The notes beneath the pieces are model-generated. The model saw only the letters and a program-made list of their open reading frames with translations, did no database searches and was not told the DNA's origin. A stretch of DNA of 64,000 nucleotides from CAVYVZ01 sp963772065 (lineage in GTDB: Bacteria; Acidobacteriota; Vicinamibacteria; Vicinamibacterales; UBA2999), in assembly GCA_963772065.1 (NCBI GenBank), contig CAVYVZ010000004.1, positions 310,001 through 374,000 on the forward strand, given 5' to 3'. Every line of letters begins with the position of its first letter. Positions within the stretch are counted from its first letter, which is position 1. The position numbers and the translations under genes were made by a program. Positions 10,286-19,439 of this stretch are shown piece by piece.

Positions 10286-11118
10286 CGCCGCCACGCTCGA
10301 ACGAGCGAGGCCCACACGACGGAATCGCGCGGAAACGGCGACCCCAACGGTTCCGCGGACCGCCATGGCAGCGGCGTGACCTCCGCGAGGCTCACGAGGA
10401 AGCCGGCGCGCGTCAGCAGACGCAGGACGTCCGGCGTATTCCGCTGCCGCGGATCGAACTCGTGGAGATCGAGCAGGATGGCCCTGACGTTGTCGAACGC
10501 TCCCTCGCAATCGGCGAGCACGACAGCCTCGGCGCCTTCGATGTCGAGCTTGAGCAGGTCGATGCGCTCCCGCATCAGAAGCGTTCTGAGCCTCACGGCC
10601 GGCACGTCGACGGCCTGGGCAGATAACCCGGCGCTCGTCCCTTCGATTGCGCCGGAGTCGGCGCCCTCCCGTTGAAAGCGCACGCCGCCTTCGTCGCGCC
10701 AGATCGCCTTCGCCTGGACATCCACATCGGCGGCCCCGTTGGCCTCCATGTTCCGGCGACAGATATTGGCAAGAGCCGGATCCGCCTCGAAGGCGGTGAT
10801 CCGTGCCCGCGGGTACAACCGTTTGAAATAGAGCGACGCGAGACCGATGTTGGCGCCGCAATCCAGGATGCGCGGGTCGGGCACCGCGGCCTCGAAGCGC
10901 AGGGTGTCGGCGACGAACATGTGGTGCCACTGCGGGCAGAGCGTCAGGAGATCCGCGTACGCGATCCGATATCCGTTCAGCGCGATCTCGCCCGGCGTGT
11001 GTCGCGGCCTGTCCGCCGCAACGCGGCAGGCGTGCCGCCACGCCGCGACGTCGGGCGCCGGGAAGAGCTCGTGTTTCACCTGCGAGGCGACCGACCGAAG
11101 CGCGCGGACCACTTTCAT
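10282..11118 (-). CDS. FkbM-family methyltransferase
   Basis: This 278-residue SAM-dependent methyltransferase of the FkbM type probably O-methylates a sugar of the polysaccharide. Motif I is ILDCGANIGLASLYF (around residue 85), followed by the acidic ITAFEADP, and the family motif LLKLDIEGAE is near residue 190. The ATG at 11118 overlaps the TGA of the wzt gene (ATGA), which decides the start over a longer upstream reading. FkbM enzymes are common tailoring enzymes next to Wzm/Wzt exporters. Confidence 0.85.
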   Translation of the reverse strand: MKVVRALRSVASQVKHELFPAPDVAAWRHACRVAADRPRHTPGEIALNGYRIAYADLLTLCPQWHHMFVADTLRFEAAVPDPRILDCGANIGLASLYFKRLYPRARITAFEADPALANICRRNMEANGAADVDVQAKAIWRDEGGVRFQREGADSGAIEGTSAGLSAQAVDVPAVRLRTLLMRERIDLLKLDIEGAEAVVLADCEGAFDNVRAILLDLHEFDPRQRNTPDVLRLLTRAGFLVSLAEVTPLPWRSAEPLGSPFPRDSVVWASLVRAWRR

Positions 11119-12410
11119 GCGTAGCCTCCTGCAGGCGATGGGACCTCGACGCTCCATTCGGCGCGCCGGCACGAGTGCCCGCGCACGGGCGTGAGCTCGT
11201 ACGGGCGCCACGGGTGAACGGGCGGCAGGATCTCGAATTCCATCGCGTCGTCGATCTCGTCGACGTGCTGGAGATGCGGGATGCCGAGGAATACGCGCAG
11301 GCGATAGACGCCAGGCACGAACGTCGGCGGGACGAGATTCACGCGCACCGTGCAGGACGGCGTGTCGGGCAACTCGACGCCCGGGTCGTCGAGGTTCATC
11401 ACGCTGCAGAGAGGGTGCCCGTCCTCTGACGAGACCACGAGCTCCAGGACCAGACCACGCAGCCGCGCCGCGTCGCCGGCGCACGCCGCCACGTCCACCT
11501 CGAATGCAAGCGCCTGATCGGCGGGACGGGCACCGGTGCGAAACCCATCGGGCGCCATCAGCCGGACGTCGCTCACCTGGGCCCATCCCTTGCCGCGACG
11601 GCTCGCCGGGTTGAACAGGCCCAATCCGTCGCTCAGCGTGTTGCTCGAGCGGTACTTGGACACCACATCGTCAATGGCACCATCCGCGGCCACTCGTCCG
11701 CGTTCCAGCAGCACGCCACGGCTGCAGAGGCGCTGGAGCGCATCCAGATTGTGGCTGACGAAGAGGATGGTCCGGCCCTGGCGGCTCACGTCGTCCATCT
11801 TCCCGATGCACTTCTTTTGAAAGTGCACGTCCCCGACGGCCAGCACCTCGTCCACGATCAGGATCTCGGGCTCCATGTGCGCGGCGACGGCAAACGCGAG
11901 CCGCACGTACATGCCGCTCGAGTAGTACTTCACGGCGGTGTCGATAAACCGCTCGACGCCCGCGAACGCCACGATCTCGTCGAACTTGCGGCCGACCTCC
12001 GCGCGGCGCATCCCAAGGATGGCGCCGTTCAAGAAAATGTTCTCCCGTCCGGTGAGCTCGGGATGGAAGCCCGTGCCGACTTCGAGCAGCGAACCGACGC
12101 GGCCGTGCACTTCGGCGGTTCCTTCAGTCGGCTCGGTGATCCGCGAAAGGACCTTCAGCAGCGTGGACTTGCCGGCGCCGTTTCCGCCGATGATGCCGAG
12201 CACCTCGCCGGCCGTCAGATCGAACGACACGTCACGAAGCGCCCAGAGTGTCGTCTCGTCCGCGTGCGCCGCGCGCCGGTTGAAGAGACGGCCGAACGCC
12301 GCCGACGCGGCGCCGGCAATGCGATCCCGGAGCTGGTCGGGGCGCGTCTGGCGCGCTCCAATCCGGTACTGCTTGCCGAGCCCGGCGACCCGCAGCGCAA
12401 TGGCAGACAT
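11115..12410 (-). CDS. wzt: Polysaccharide ABC exporter ATPase, Wzt type with C-terminal carbohydrate-binding domain
   Basis: This 431-residue ATPase pairs with the upstream Wzm permease to export finished lipid-linked glycan across the inner membrane. It shows Walker A IIGGNGAGKST, the Wzt-type signature YYSSGMYVRLAFA and Walker B ILIVDEVLAVGD. After the ~250-residue ATPase comes a ~140-residue C-terminal extension, as in Wzt proteins whose tail recognises the end modification of the chain. The neighbouring FkbM methyltransferase could supply such a cap; this is an inference. The start ATG at 12410 overlaps the wzm stop by one base (TGATG). Confidence 0.9.
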   Translation of the reverse strand: MSAIALRVAGLGKQYRIGARQTRPDQLRDRIAGAASAAFGRLFNRRAAHADETTLWALRDVSFDLTAGEVLGIIGGNGAGKSTLLKVLSRITEPTEGTAEVHGRVGSLLEVGTGFHPELTGRENIFLNGAILGMRRAEVGRKFDEIVAFAGVERFIDTAVKYYSSGMYVRLAFAVAAHMEPEILIVDEVLAVGDVHFQKKCIGKMDDVSRQGRTILFVSHNLDALQRLCSRGVLLERGRVAADGAIDDVVSKYRSSNTLSDGLGLFNPASRRGKGWAQVSDVRLMAPDGFRTGARPADQALAFEVDVAACAGDAARLRGLVLELVVSSEDGHPLCSVMNLDDPGVELPDTPSCTVRVNLVPPTFVPGVYRLRVFLGIPHLQHVDEIDDAMEFEILPPVHPWRPYELTPVRGHSCRRAEWSVEVPSPAGGYA

Positions 12411-13249
12411 CAGATGACGTCGGCGAACGTTCCCTCGACTCGGCGGAAGTACTTCACGCCGATGACGAGCAGCACCACCACGGTGACGATGGAGGGAATC
12501 ACCATCTGCTGAGGACCTGCGGTTCCGAGCAGCGCGGCGCGGAATCCTTCGACGACGGTCGCCATCGGATTCAGCCCATAGAGCACCCGCCAGCGTTCCG
12601 GCACGAGCGACGCCGGATACGCGACGGGCGTCGCGAACATCCAGAACTGTATGGCGAACGGAAGAACGAACCGCACATCGCGATACTCGACATTCAATGC
12701 GGCGGTCCACACGCTCGCCGTGAAGGCGGTGGCGAGCGCCAATACGACGTAGAGCGGCAGCCACGCAACTCCCGACCCGGGGACCACGCCGTGCCAGAGC
12801 GCCATGCCGAACAGGAACACGAGCGCGATCGCGAAGTCGATGAGCGGCGTCGTGACCGCAGCCAGCGGCATGAGCAGCCGCGGGAAATACACTTTGCCAA
12901 TCAGGTGCTGCTGGCCGACCAGGGAATGCGCGCCGGCGCCGAGGGCCGTCGCGAAATACGTCCACGGCACCAGCGCGCTCAGCGCAAACAGGCGGTAGGG
13001 GACGCCGTCGGATGGCATCTGCGCCAGCCGGCCGAAGAACACGTCGAACACCACCATCGTCATCCCCGGCTGTACGAGCGCCCAGGTCGCGCCGAGCACC
13101 GTCTGGCGATAGCGGACTTTCGCGTCGCGCCAGACGAGGAAGTACAACAGCTCGCGGTAGGCCCACAGCTCGGCGAGCTCGACAGGACGCCGGCGCCGAT
13201 GGCCGCCAATGAGGTACCTGGCGCGAGATGCGGCTGCTGCTGTCGTCAC
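12410..13249 (-). CDS. wzm: Polysaccharide ABC exporter permease, Wzm type (ABC-2)
   Basis: 279-residue inner-membrane permease with six predicted hydrophobic segments. The early ELWAYRELLYFLVWRDAKVR and KVRYRQTVLGATWALVQP are hallmarks of ABC-2 polysaccharide exporters, and LNVEYRDVRFVLPFAIQF follows in the middle. The GTG at 13249 overlaps the asnB stop as GTGA and is preferred to a longer upstream reading. With Wzt it forms the export channel for the cluster's glycan. Confidence 0.9.
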   Translation of the reverse strand: MTTAAAASRARYLIGGHRRRRPVELAELWAYRELLYFLVWRDAKVRYRQTVLGATWALVQPGMTMVVFDVFFGRLAQMPSDGVPYRLFALSALVPWTYFATALGAGAHSLVGQQHLIGKVYFPRLLMPLAAVTTPLIDFAIALVFLFGMALWHGVVPGSGVAWLPLYVVLALATAFTASVWTAALNVEYRDVRFVLPFAIQFWMFATPVAYPASLVPERWRVLYGLNPMATVVEGFRAALLGTAGPQQMVIPSIVTVVVLLVIGVKYFRRVEGTFADVI

Positions 13250-15111
13250 GGTGCGTCGGCCAGGAAGCGTCCCAGCATTCCAAGTCCCCAGGCGCGCGAC
13301 CAATGTGCCTGGCCGCGCTCGAACGCGGTCCAGACGGCGTCGGGCGCGGTGCGCGCCACCCAGCCGGATCCGGCCAGCGTATCGAGGCCATCGCGAACGG
13401 CGTCTCGAAGATCCGCGCGCATCCAGTCGGCGAATGGGAGCGTGAATCCACGCTTCGGCCGGCTCGTCACCTCGTCGGGGAGCGGCCGCGCGAGGGTCTC
13501 ATGGAGCAGCCGCTTACCCTTCAGGAGCGACGGATGCGCCGCCAGCGCCGGCCAGACCACGCGCTGCAGATCTGCGTCGACGAACGGCACTCGGACTTCC
13601 AGACTGTGAGCCATCGACACGGCATCGATGTCCCGGAGCAGCTGCGTCCTCAGAAACCCCTGGGTCTCGAGACGTGCGACGGACGCAGCGGGCCGCTCCG
13701 GGCCGCTCGCGGCGAACACCTTCTCCTCCGCGGCGGCAAGTGCGGCTTCCGCAGTGACGCGCCGCTCGACGAGCGCCGGCCCGATCAGCGATGAGAGCTC
13801 CTCCGGCATGAAGAAGCCGCGAAGCGCGCGGTAGCCCTGCTCGATTTCCGGATCCTGCGCGAAGTGGTTCCACTTGGCCGCGCGCCACGCGGGCAGCGCA
13901 ACGGTTGCGACCGCTTTCGTCGCCCGCATCGCGGGGCCGAGGACACGCGACATGCTCATGGCGGCAGGAATGCGCTCGAAACTCGGGTACCCGCCGAACA
14001 TCTCGTCCCCGCCAACACCTGACAGCACGGCCTTGATGCCGGCTGACGCCACCGCGCGCGACACGTAGTAGGTGTTCACCGCATCCGCGGTGGGCTGGTC
14101 GAGGCGCTCCACGATCGACGGCAGATCGTGGGCAATCCGCGTGGCATCGACCTTCAAGACGTGGTGTGTGGTGCCGAAGACCCGCGCCACCTGTTCCGCG
14201 GTGGCAGCTTCGGAGTACTCGGCCTCGTCGACGACCACCGTGAACGTACGAAGATCCGCACTGGTGATCTCGCGGGCCGCCGACACGATCGCGCCCGAAT
14301 CGATGCCGCCGGACAGGAACACACCGACCGGGACATCTGCGACGAGATGTGCGCGGACCGACTGACGCACAGCCGCCGCCGTGGCGGCGCGAAGCGCCAT
14401 TTCGTCGGGACGGTCCTCCGAGTTGACGTACGCGGCGGCAGGATCGGCAAACAATCCCTCGGCCCACCGGCCATCGCCGGTGTAGCGGCGCCACGCCGCC
14501 GGCTGCAGGGCCTCAACCTGATCGAGCCAGGTCAGTGGCGCCGGAATGCTTGCCCACGACAGATACGCCAGCACGCCAGCGGCGCTGATCGTCCGGGGCA
14601 CCAGCCCAGCTCGGCGCAGGGCTCCCACTTCCGACGCGAAGACGACACGGGTCGTGTCGCACGAGACATAGAGCGGCTTGATGCCGAAGCGATCTCTCGC
14701 CAGCAGTAGCGTGCGCTCGTGCTCGTCCCAGAGCGCCAGCGCGAACATGCCGCGCACGCGAGCCAGGCCGTCCGGGCCCTCGCGCACGAGCAGGCGGAGC
14801 AGCACCTCGGTGTCCGAGGCGGTGCGAAACATGTCGCCTCGCGATTCCAATCCGCAGCGCAGCTCGCGATGGTTGTACACCTCGCCGTTGTAGACCAGCT
14901 GATAGCGGCCGTCTGGAGTGGCCATCGGCTGCCCGGCAACGGGCGCCGGATCGATGATCGCCAGCCGCCGATGCACGAGCAGCGCGGCGTCGGACGCGTA
15001 CACGCCCTCGCCGTCTGGGCCGCGGTGGGCCAGCGCCGCGCTGAGCGACGTGGCGATGGACGCGTCGGGCTTGGCGCCGGTGAAGCTCACGACGCCTGCG
15101 AGGCCGCACAT
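13246..15111 (-). CDS. asnB: Asparagine synthase (glutamine-hydrolysing)
   Basis: Intact 621-residue enzyme. The N-terminal class-II glutamine amidotransferase domain begins MCGLAGVV, with Cys2 as nucleophile, and has RRLAIID and YNGEVYNHRELR. The synthetase domain has the PP-loop FLSGGIDSGAIV around residue 260 and GVGGDEMFGGYP. AsnB-type genes sit in many polysaccharide clusters, where they may amidate sugar acids rather than make free asparagine; which one applies here is not visible. It lies 25 bases after the export-protein gene. Confidence 0.92.
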   Translation of the reverse strand: MCGLAGVVSFTGAKPDASIATSLSAALAHRGPDGEGVYASDAALLVHRRLAIIDPAPVAGQPMATPDGRYQLVYNGEVYNHRELRCGLESRGDMFRTASDTEVLLRLLVREGPDGLARVRGMFALALWDEHERTLLLARDRFGIKPLYVSCDTTRVVFASEVGALRRAGLVPRTISAAGVLAYLSWASIPAPLTWLDQVEALQPAAWRRYTGDGRWAEGLFADPAAAYVNSEDRPDEMALRAATAAAVRQSVRAHLVADVPVGVFLSGGIDSGAIVSAAREITSADLRTFTVVVDEAEYSEAATAEQVARVFGTTHHVLKVDATRIAHDLPSIVERLDQPTADAVNTYYVSRAVASAGIKAVLSGVGGDEMFGGYPSFERIPAAMSMSRVLGPAMRATKAVATVALPAWRAAKWNHFAQDPEIEQGYRALRGFFMPEELSSLIGPALVERRVTAEAALAAAEEKVFAASGPERPAASVARLETQGFLRTQLLRDIDAVSMAHSLEVRVPFVDADLQRVVWPALAAHPSLLKGKRLLHETLARPLPDEVTSRPKRGFTLPFADWMRADLRDAVRDGLDTLAGSGWVARTAPDAVWTAFERGQAHWSRAWGLGMLGRFLADAP

Positions 15112-15136
15112 ATTGGGCTCTCTCCCGGCTCCGGCC

Positions 15137-15965
15137 CTACAGAAGTCGCTGCCGGATCACCAGCGTGTCGCCAGGTTCGAGGAAGTCCGACATTTTCATG
15201 CCCATCTCCTTTTTCTCGCCTCCGACGACGCGAATGACCTTGATGCCGCGGCTCGAGCCGCGGTCGCTTAGGCCGCCGGCCAGCGAGACGGCCTGGAGCA
15301 CGGTGATGCCCCGTTCCCACGTGAACGCCCCGGGATTCCTCACGTGGCCGGTCACGAAGAAGCGTTCCGCCTTGGCCACGAAGATCGTGTCACCCTCGCG
15401 GAGGATGATGTTGTTGGCCAGCTTGCCCGACTGGAGATCCACCAGGTTCACCCGCGTGGTGCGGCTCGCGCGTCCCATCGCCGTTTGCGGCCGGTTGCGC
15501 CGCTCGTGAATCGACGGCGTGTAGCACCAGCAGCTCCGAGCCGGCCGCGGGCGTGGTCGAGCCGGCCTGGGCGAGGGCCTCGATCAGCGTCATCTCGCCG
15601 GAGAGAGGGTAGCGTCCGGGCGCCCGCACTTCCCCGACCACGAAGAAGCTGCGGCTGCGGTACTGCTCCACTTCGATGGAGACCTGCGCGTTGCGGACGT
15701 ACCCCTCGCCCAGCATACGGGCGAATTCCGCCTCGATGTTCCGCAGGGTCTGCCCGACGGCCTTGACACGGCCGACGAACGGATACGTGAAGCTCCCGTC
15801 GTTCTCCACGCGGAACGTACCCGAGAGCTGCGGCTCATCGAAGACGGATACTTTCAGCACGTCCTGCGCACCCACCACGTAGTCGGGCCTCTGAGATGGC
15901 GCCGCCGGCGTTTGGGCGAACGCGGGCATCGAAACAAGCAGGAGGAGCACTAGTAGTTGCTTCAT
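15137..15965 (-). CDS. Wza/GumB-type polysaccharide export lipoprotein-like protein (one frameshift)
   Basis: Outer-membrane export protein with a signal peptide (MKQLLVLLLLVSMPAFAQ), a Poly_export domain beginning YVVGAQDVLKVSVFDEP, and SLBB-type repeats (FFVVGEVRAPGRYPL, FFVTGHVRNPGAFTWERG). The final segment is in another frame. The break is near 15524, where GTG-C-TAC reads as an extra C inside an expected GTAC. The export channel plus Wzm/Wzt resembles ABC-dependent capsule systems; no Wzc-type co-polymerase is visible in this window. Confidence 0.85.
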
Positions 15966-15967
15966 GG

Positions 15968-17163
15968 TCAGAATCCGTAAGTAATGTTGGTGTAGAGACG
16001 GTGGCGGTCGTAGTTGCGGTCGAACACGAAGACGGACATCCGTTCGATGTACTCGTAGTTGATGGTCAGACGAACGCGCTCGCCGGGCCGGATCGCGACA
16101 CCGCCGCCGTACTTGGTGATCGCAAGGCTGTCCGCCGGCAGTTCCTGACCATCGAGTCCCGGGAGCCCCGGGTAGTCGATCGTTTCCCGCGAGACGAGCG
16201 CCGTGACATCGACGGCGCCGACCAGGTTGTGCAGAATCTGGCCGCCGTAGCTGGTCTGGAGAAAGTACGGTTGCGCCTCGAACGAGTAGCTGGTATCGCG
16301 GGCGACCTTGACGTCGAATCGCGTCCGCTGAAGCAGGACGTACCGAGATCCACGGCCACCGTGATGCCCTCGTATCCGAACGCGCGCTCCCCGACGGGGT
16401 CGATTCGACGGTAGCCGATGATCGCGTGGCCGTTCACCAGGGCATCGGGTTCGAACCGGAACCCCGCCCCGATCCGCATGCTGTCTGCGTCGTACGCCGG
16501 TGACAGGGTGAAGCGGTCCTGCGACCCGGCGCCTTCGAGCAGCAATCGCGTCAGCGGCGTGACGTCGTACACGAAGCGCACGTTTGTCCCGACCGTCTCA
16601 CGATTGAGGCGCTGTGCCAGATCGACGCCGCGGAACATCTCGCCCTGACGGAACGTTGACTGGCCGAACCGGCCGGCGACTTCCAGCACGCCGCGCGGCG
16701 TGACCTGGATCCCGAGGCCGCCGCTCACCTCGCGGTCCGATCGCCGCGCCCGCACGTCGATCTCCGAGTTCACGCGTTCGCGCGAATCCAGGAACGAGCC
16801 GCGTCCGAACGGGCGCACGCGCCACCCGCGCAGATCGAAGCCGACGTTGCTGCGCGTATTGATCGATCGCTCCGTCGTGTAGCGCTGGAAATACACGAAG
16901 TCGGCGGTCCCGCCGAATCGCACGTCTGCCGCCGCCAGCCGGAGGAGTCCATCCACCTGTGGAGAGAAAACGGCCACCTGGTCGCGCTTCGGGCTCACCG
17001 CTTCCTCGAAGACGTTGGTGTCGAAGCCGGCATCGCGAAGCGTGAGCGTTGGCGTCCAGCTCAAAGCGCCCGTGTGGAACCGCCCCTCGGTCCGGGTCTG
17101 GGCGGCGACGCCGCCGGACATCGCGAGCGCCGCGACGACAGTGAACACACATGGACTCTTCAT
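15968..17163 (-). CDS. Outer-membrane beta-barrel protein of the polysaccharide cluster (one frameshift)
   Basis: A signal peptide (MKSPCVFTVVAALAMSGG) is followed by alternating-hydrophobicity strands such as GGTADFVYFQRYTTERS and NVRFVYDVTPLTRLLLEG. The C-terminus, recovered in a second frame, is LTINYEYIERMSVFVFDRN with a terminal aromatic (TNITYGF), typical of barrels inserted by the Bam machinery. The frame breaks at GTAC 16340-16343, where one base is missing between DLG and YVLLQRTRFD. The ATG at 17163 overlaps the regulator stop (ATGA). A glycan-export or secretin-like porin role is inferred from position only. Confidence 0.75.
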
Positions 17164-18161
17164 GGCTGCTGCACCGGCCGCACGACGGAGATGCCGAGCT
17201 GCCTGGCCTTTCGATAGAGGTTGGTCCGCTGAATGCCGAGGGCGCGGGCCGCGTCGCCGACGCGACCCTGGTGGCGCCGAAGGACGAGCGCGATGTACTC
17301 ACGCTCGAACTGCTGGCGCGCCGCGCGCAGCGTGCCCGCCGGTCCGTGCGCGGCCCGCGTGGTGTCGAAGCGGACGTGCGCGAGCACGTCCTCCAGTTGA
17401 ATGCGATCGCCCGGGACGCTGCCGACGATGCGCCCGAGCGCGTGCCGCAGCTCGACGAGGTTGCCGTGCCACGGCATCGCCGCGAGCAGCGTGACCGCCG
17501 CCTGTGTGACGGTCTTGCGCTCCGTCCGCGCCTCGTCGCACAGGAAGGCGACGAGCGTGCTGACCATCAGTGGAATGTCCTCGGCCCGACGCCGCAGGCC
17601 CGGCACCACGACCCGTGTGCGGGTGAAGTGGCGCAGCAGATCGCGCCGCAGCCGGCCGTCGCTGATCTCCGCGTCGAGGTCGCCGGAAAGCGCCGCGATG
17701 AGGCACACGTCCAGCGCGCGCGCATCCGCGCCGCCCACCCACACTTCGCCGTCGCGCGCCACGCGCGCGAGGCGCGCCTGCGCCGCCGTCGACAGCTCGG
17801 AGACGTCGCCGAGATAGAGCGTGCCGCCCGCGGCCCGTGCCAGCGCGCTGTGCGTGCCGATCGCTTCGACATCCCCGACCGTCCGCCGCGCAGGGTGGCC
17901 GAACAGCTCGCGCTCGACGAGTGGCGGTTCCGCCGCGCCGCAATCGAGCTCCACACATGATCCGGCACGGCGGCTGCGGCCGTGAATCGCGCGGGCGACC
18001 TCGACGAGGTCGAGCCCCGCTTCGCCCTGAATGAGAACGCATCCGGCGCCGGCAGCCGACTTGATGTCCTCGACCAGGCGCCGCGCCGGCGCAGACGAGC
18101 CGAGCAGCACCAGGGGCATGGCCGGCGACTCGGCGCCGCGCACGACCTCAGCGCGCGCCAT
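17160..18161 (-). CDS. Degenerate sigma-54-activator-like protein with Fis HTH
   Basis: The 333-residue protein has the fold outline of a bacterial enhancer-binding protein: an AAA-like core, then a C-terminal Fis-type helix-turn-helix (LGIQRTNLYRKARQLGI). The catalytic parts are lost. The Walker A position reads QGEAGLDLVEVARA with no GK, and the sigma-54-contact loop reads FGHPARRTVGDVEA instead of GAFTGA. It therefore should not hydrolyse ATP or remodel sigma-54 in the usual way; a DNA-binding or scaffold regulator of the operon is more likely. The start at 18161 overlaps the lipoprotein stop by 14 bases; an ATG at 18179 is an alternative. Confidence 0.75.
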   Translation of the reverse strand: MARAEVVRGAESPAMPLVLLGSSAPARRLVEDIKSAAGAGCVLIQGEAGLDLVEVARAIHGRSRRAGSCVELDCGAAEPPLVERELFGHPARRTVGDVEAIGTHSALARAAGGTLYLGDVSELSTAAQARLARVARDGEVWVGGADARALDVCLIAALSGDLDAEISDGRLRRDLLRHFTRTRVVVPGLRRRAEDIPLMVSTLVAFLCDEARTERKTVTQAAVTLLAAMPWHGNLVELRHALGRIVGSVPGDRIQLEDVLAHVRFDTTRAAHGPAGTLRAARQQFEREYIALVLRRHQGRVGDAARALGIQRTNLYRKARQLGISVVRPVQQP

Positions 18162-18759
18162 TGACCGCCTCCCACGCATCGTCACCGTCATCGTCTGCTT
18201 CAATTCGAGTCGTGTGGTCCGCGGCGTACACGATGCGCCGTGTCGGCCGCCCGTGCCGCTGCTCGGGATCGAGCAGCAGGCGAACCAGCGCGCCATCGCG
18301 GAACTCCTCCCAACGGTCCGTCAGGCCGTCGTGATTCGTATCGATCTGCGCGCCGATCAGGGTTTCTCCGTCGTAGACCTCACGGCGATCGACGCGGCCG
18401 TCGCGAGCGGTCGAGATGTCGACCAGCCGGCGATCGCCCTCGAGGCGGACCCACGTGTCCTCGCGGCCGTCGCCCTGCGTCGATCCGCCAATCCAGAGGA
18501 GCGCGCCGTTGCGCCCGTAGTACTCCCACCGGTCGACCACGGCGTCGCCATTGCCGTCGGCCTCGAGACGCACCGGCCGCCCGTCCCGGATGTAGGTGCG
18601 CGCATCGATGCGGCCATCGCTGTCATAGTCGTAATCGAGCCGCTGCAGCACTCGTGAATCGTGCGCGTACACGCCAGTCACCCGTTCTGCGGGCGCGCGA
18701 TCACACCCCACCGCGGCCAGAACGCCGAACACCGAACCAAGAAGTGAGAACCGAACCAA
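18148..18759 (-). CDS. Lipoprotein with EF-hand-like calcium-loop repeats
   Basis: First gene of the polysaccharide operon. The predicted lipoprotein signal ends LAAVGC, and the mature part carries repeated DxDxDG-type loops: DYDSDGRID, DGNGDAVVD, DTNHDGLTD and DDDGDD. Such loops bind calcium in EF-hand and dockerin-like proteins. The only plausible start is a TTG at 18759. The first nine codons, and so the start of the signal peptide, lie inside the GAACC-type intergenic repeat. No specific function is recognised; a surface calcium-binding role is inferred. Confidence 0.65.
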   Translation of the reverse strand: MVRFSLLGSVFGVLAAVGCDRAPAERVTGVYAHDSRVLQRLDYDYDSDGRIDARTYIRDGRPVRLEADGNGDAVVDRWEYYGRNGALLWIGGSTQGDGREDTWVRLEGDRRLVDISTARDGRVDRREVYDGETLIGAQIDTNHDGLTDRWEEFRDGALVRLLLDPEQRHGRPTRRIVYAADHTTRIEADDDGDDAWEAVNGAR

Positions 18760-18807
18760 GAACTGAGAACCAGAACGAGGAACCGGGAACCTGGAACCTG
18801 GAACCGG
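18727..18807. repeat. Short-period GAACC repeat
   Basis: GAACC recurs every 6-8 bases with slightly varying spacers such as AAGAAGTGA and TGGAACCTGGAACC. It overlaps the 5' end of the lipoprotein gene. The rest of the 363-base gap (18760-19122) between the divergent genes holds a GGTT/AACC-rich imperfect inverted repeat (18890-18910) and no ORF I can support. Confidence 0.8.
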
Positions 18808-19089
18808 TACAGCTTCGCCCCGTCAGTCACATTCGAGAGAGAAAGGGCTGCTGAAACGCGCGATCTGTTCAGGGACCGGCCGTTGGACCCAACCGGTTTA
18901 TCGGCCGGTTGTGTCAATCAAGACACTGGGTTGGCGCGGGAAGATACAAATAGGCGGTGGTTGCGCCCGCGTGTAAAGCCGCGGCGGGTGTGCAGCGGCG
19001 TGCGCGGACGGCGCGGCGCACGAGTGTGCGCGCCGGCATCGTTGTACGTAACACCCGGCAATTGAATTACTTAGCTCTCCGATGCACGC

Positions 19090-19105
19090 TGGCATCGCCA
19101 GTGCA
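19090..19105 (+). promoter_or_regulatory. Possible sigma-54 promoter
   Basis: TGGCATCGCCAGTGCA matches the -24/-12 pattern, with GG and GC spaced 12 apart. The predicted start of transcription would leave only a leader of about 7 bases before the ATG at 19123, so a chance match is possible. Confidence 0.3.
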
Positions 19106-19122
19106 GACCGTAGGCTCTCGTG

Positions 19123-19380
19123 ATGTACAACGTGCGATACCGTGCCCTCAAGGCGGCGAAGACGATCAGGAACGTCACCGCGTGTGTGGCGTTTCTGGCC
19201 GGGAGCTATCTGGCGTCGGGATTGACCAACGCATCGCCGGTGACGCAGGCGGACCTGCGCCTGCCCCGGCCCCGCGCGGTCATCGTGGCCCCCGCGGCCG
19301 CACCGGAGCCGGCAGAGACGCCAATGGCTCGCCCGGAAGTCCCATTCGCCCCGCCTGCTGAGACGACACTGACCTTATAG
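19123..19380 (+). CDS. Small exported or membrane-anchored protein, unknown
   Basis: The 85-residue reading frame has a basic start (YNVRYRALKAAKTIRN), one hydrophobic segment (VTACVAFLAGSYLASGL) and a Pro/Ala-rich tail. A preceding GTG at 19120 is in frame, but the ATG is more natural. No convincing ribosome-binding site precedes it. Composition and codon use look like coding sequence. It is not recognised, so it could be a short secreted protein or a spurious ORF. Confidence 0.4.
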   Translation: MYNVRYRALKAAKTIRNVTACVAFLAGSYLASGLTNASPVTQADLRLPRPRAVIVAPAAAPEPAETPMARPEVPFAPPAETTLTL

Positions 19381-19439
19381 ATCGGCATTGACGCGCATGA
19401 TGGCATAGTGATATCACTTTGCCATCAGAGGAGGCGTCA

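Noticed and set aside
11118..11586. N-terminal extension of the FkbM methyltransferase
   Set aside because: It is an Arg-rich antisense frame within wzt; the ATGA overlap at 11118 gives the natural start.
1..18759. Insertion sequences or integrase genes explaining the broken frames
   Set aside because: No transposase, terminal inverted repeats or target duplications were found; the breaks are single-base changes.
18678..18917. A 79-residue minus-strand ORF over the GAACC repeat
   Set aside because: It is mostly repeat sequence and overlaps the lipoprotein in another frame; no ribosome-binding site.
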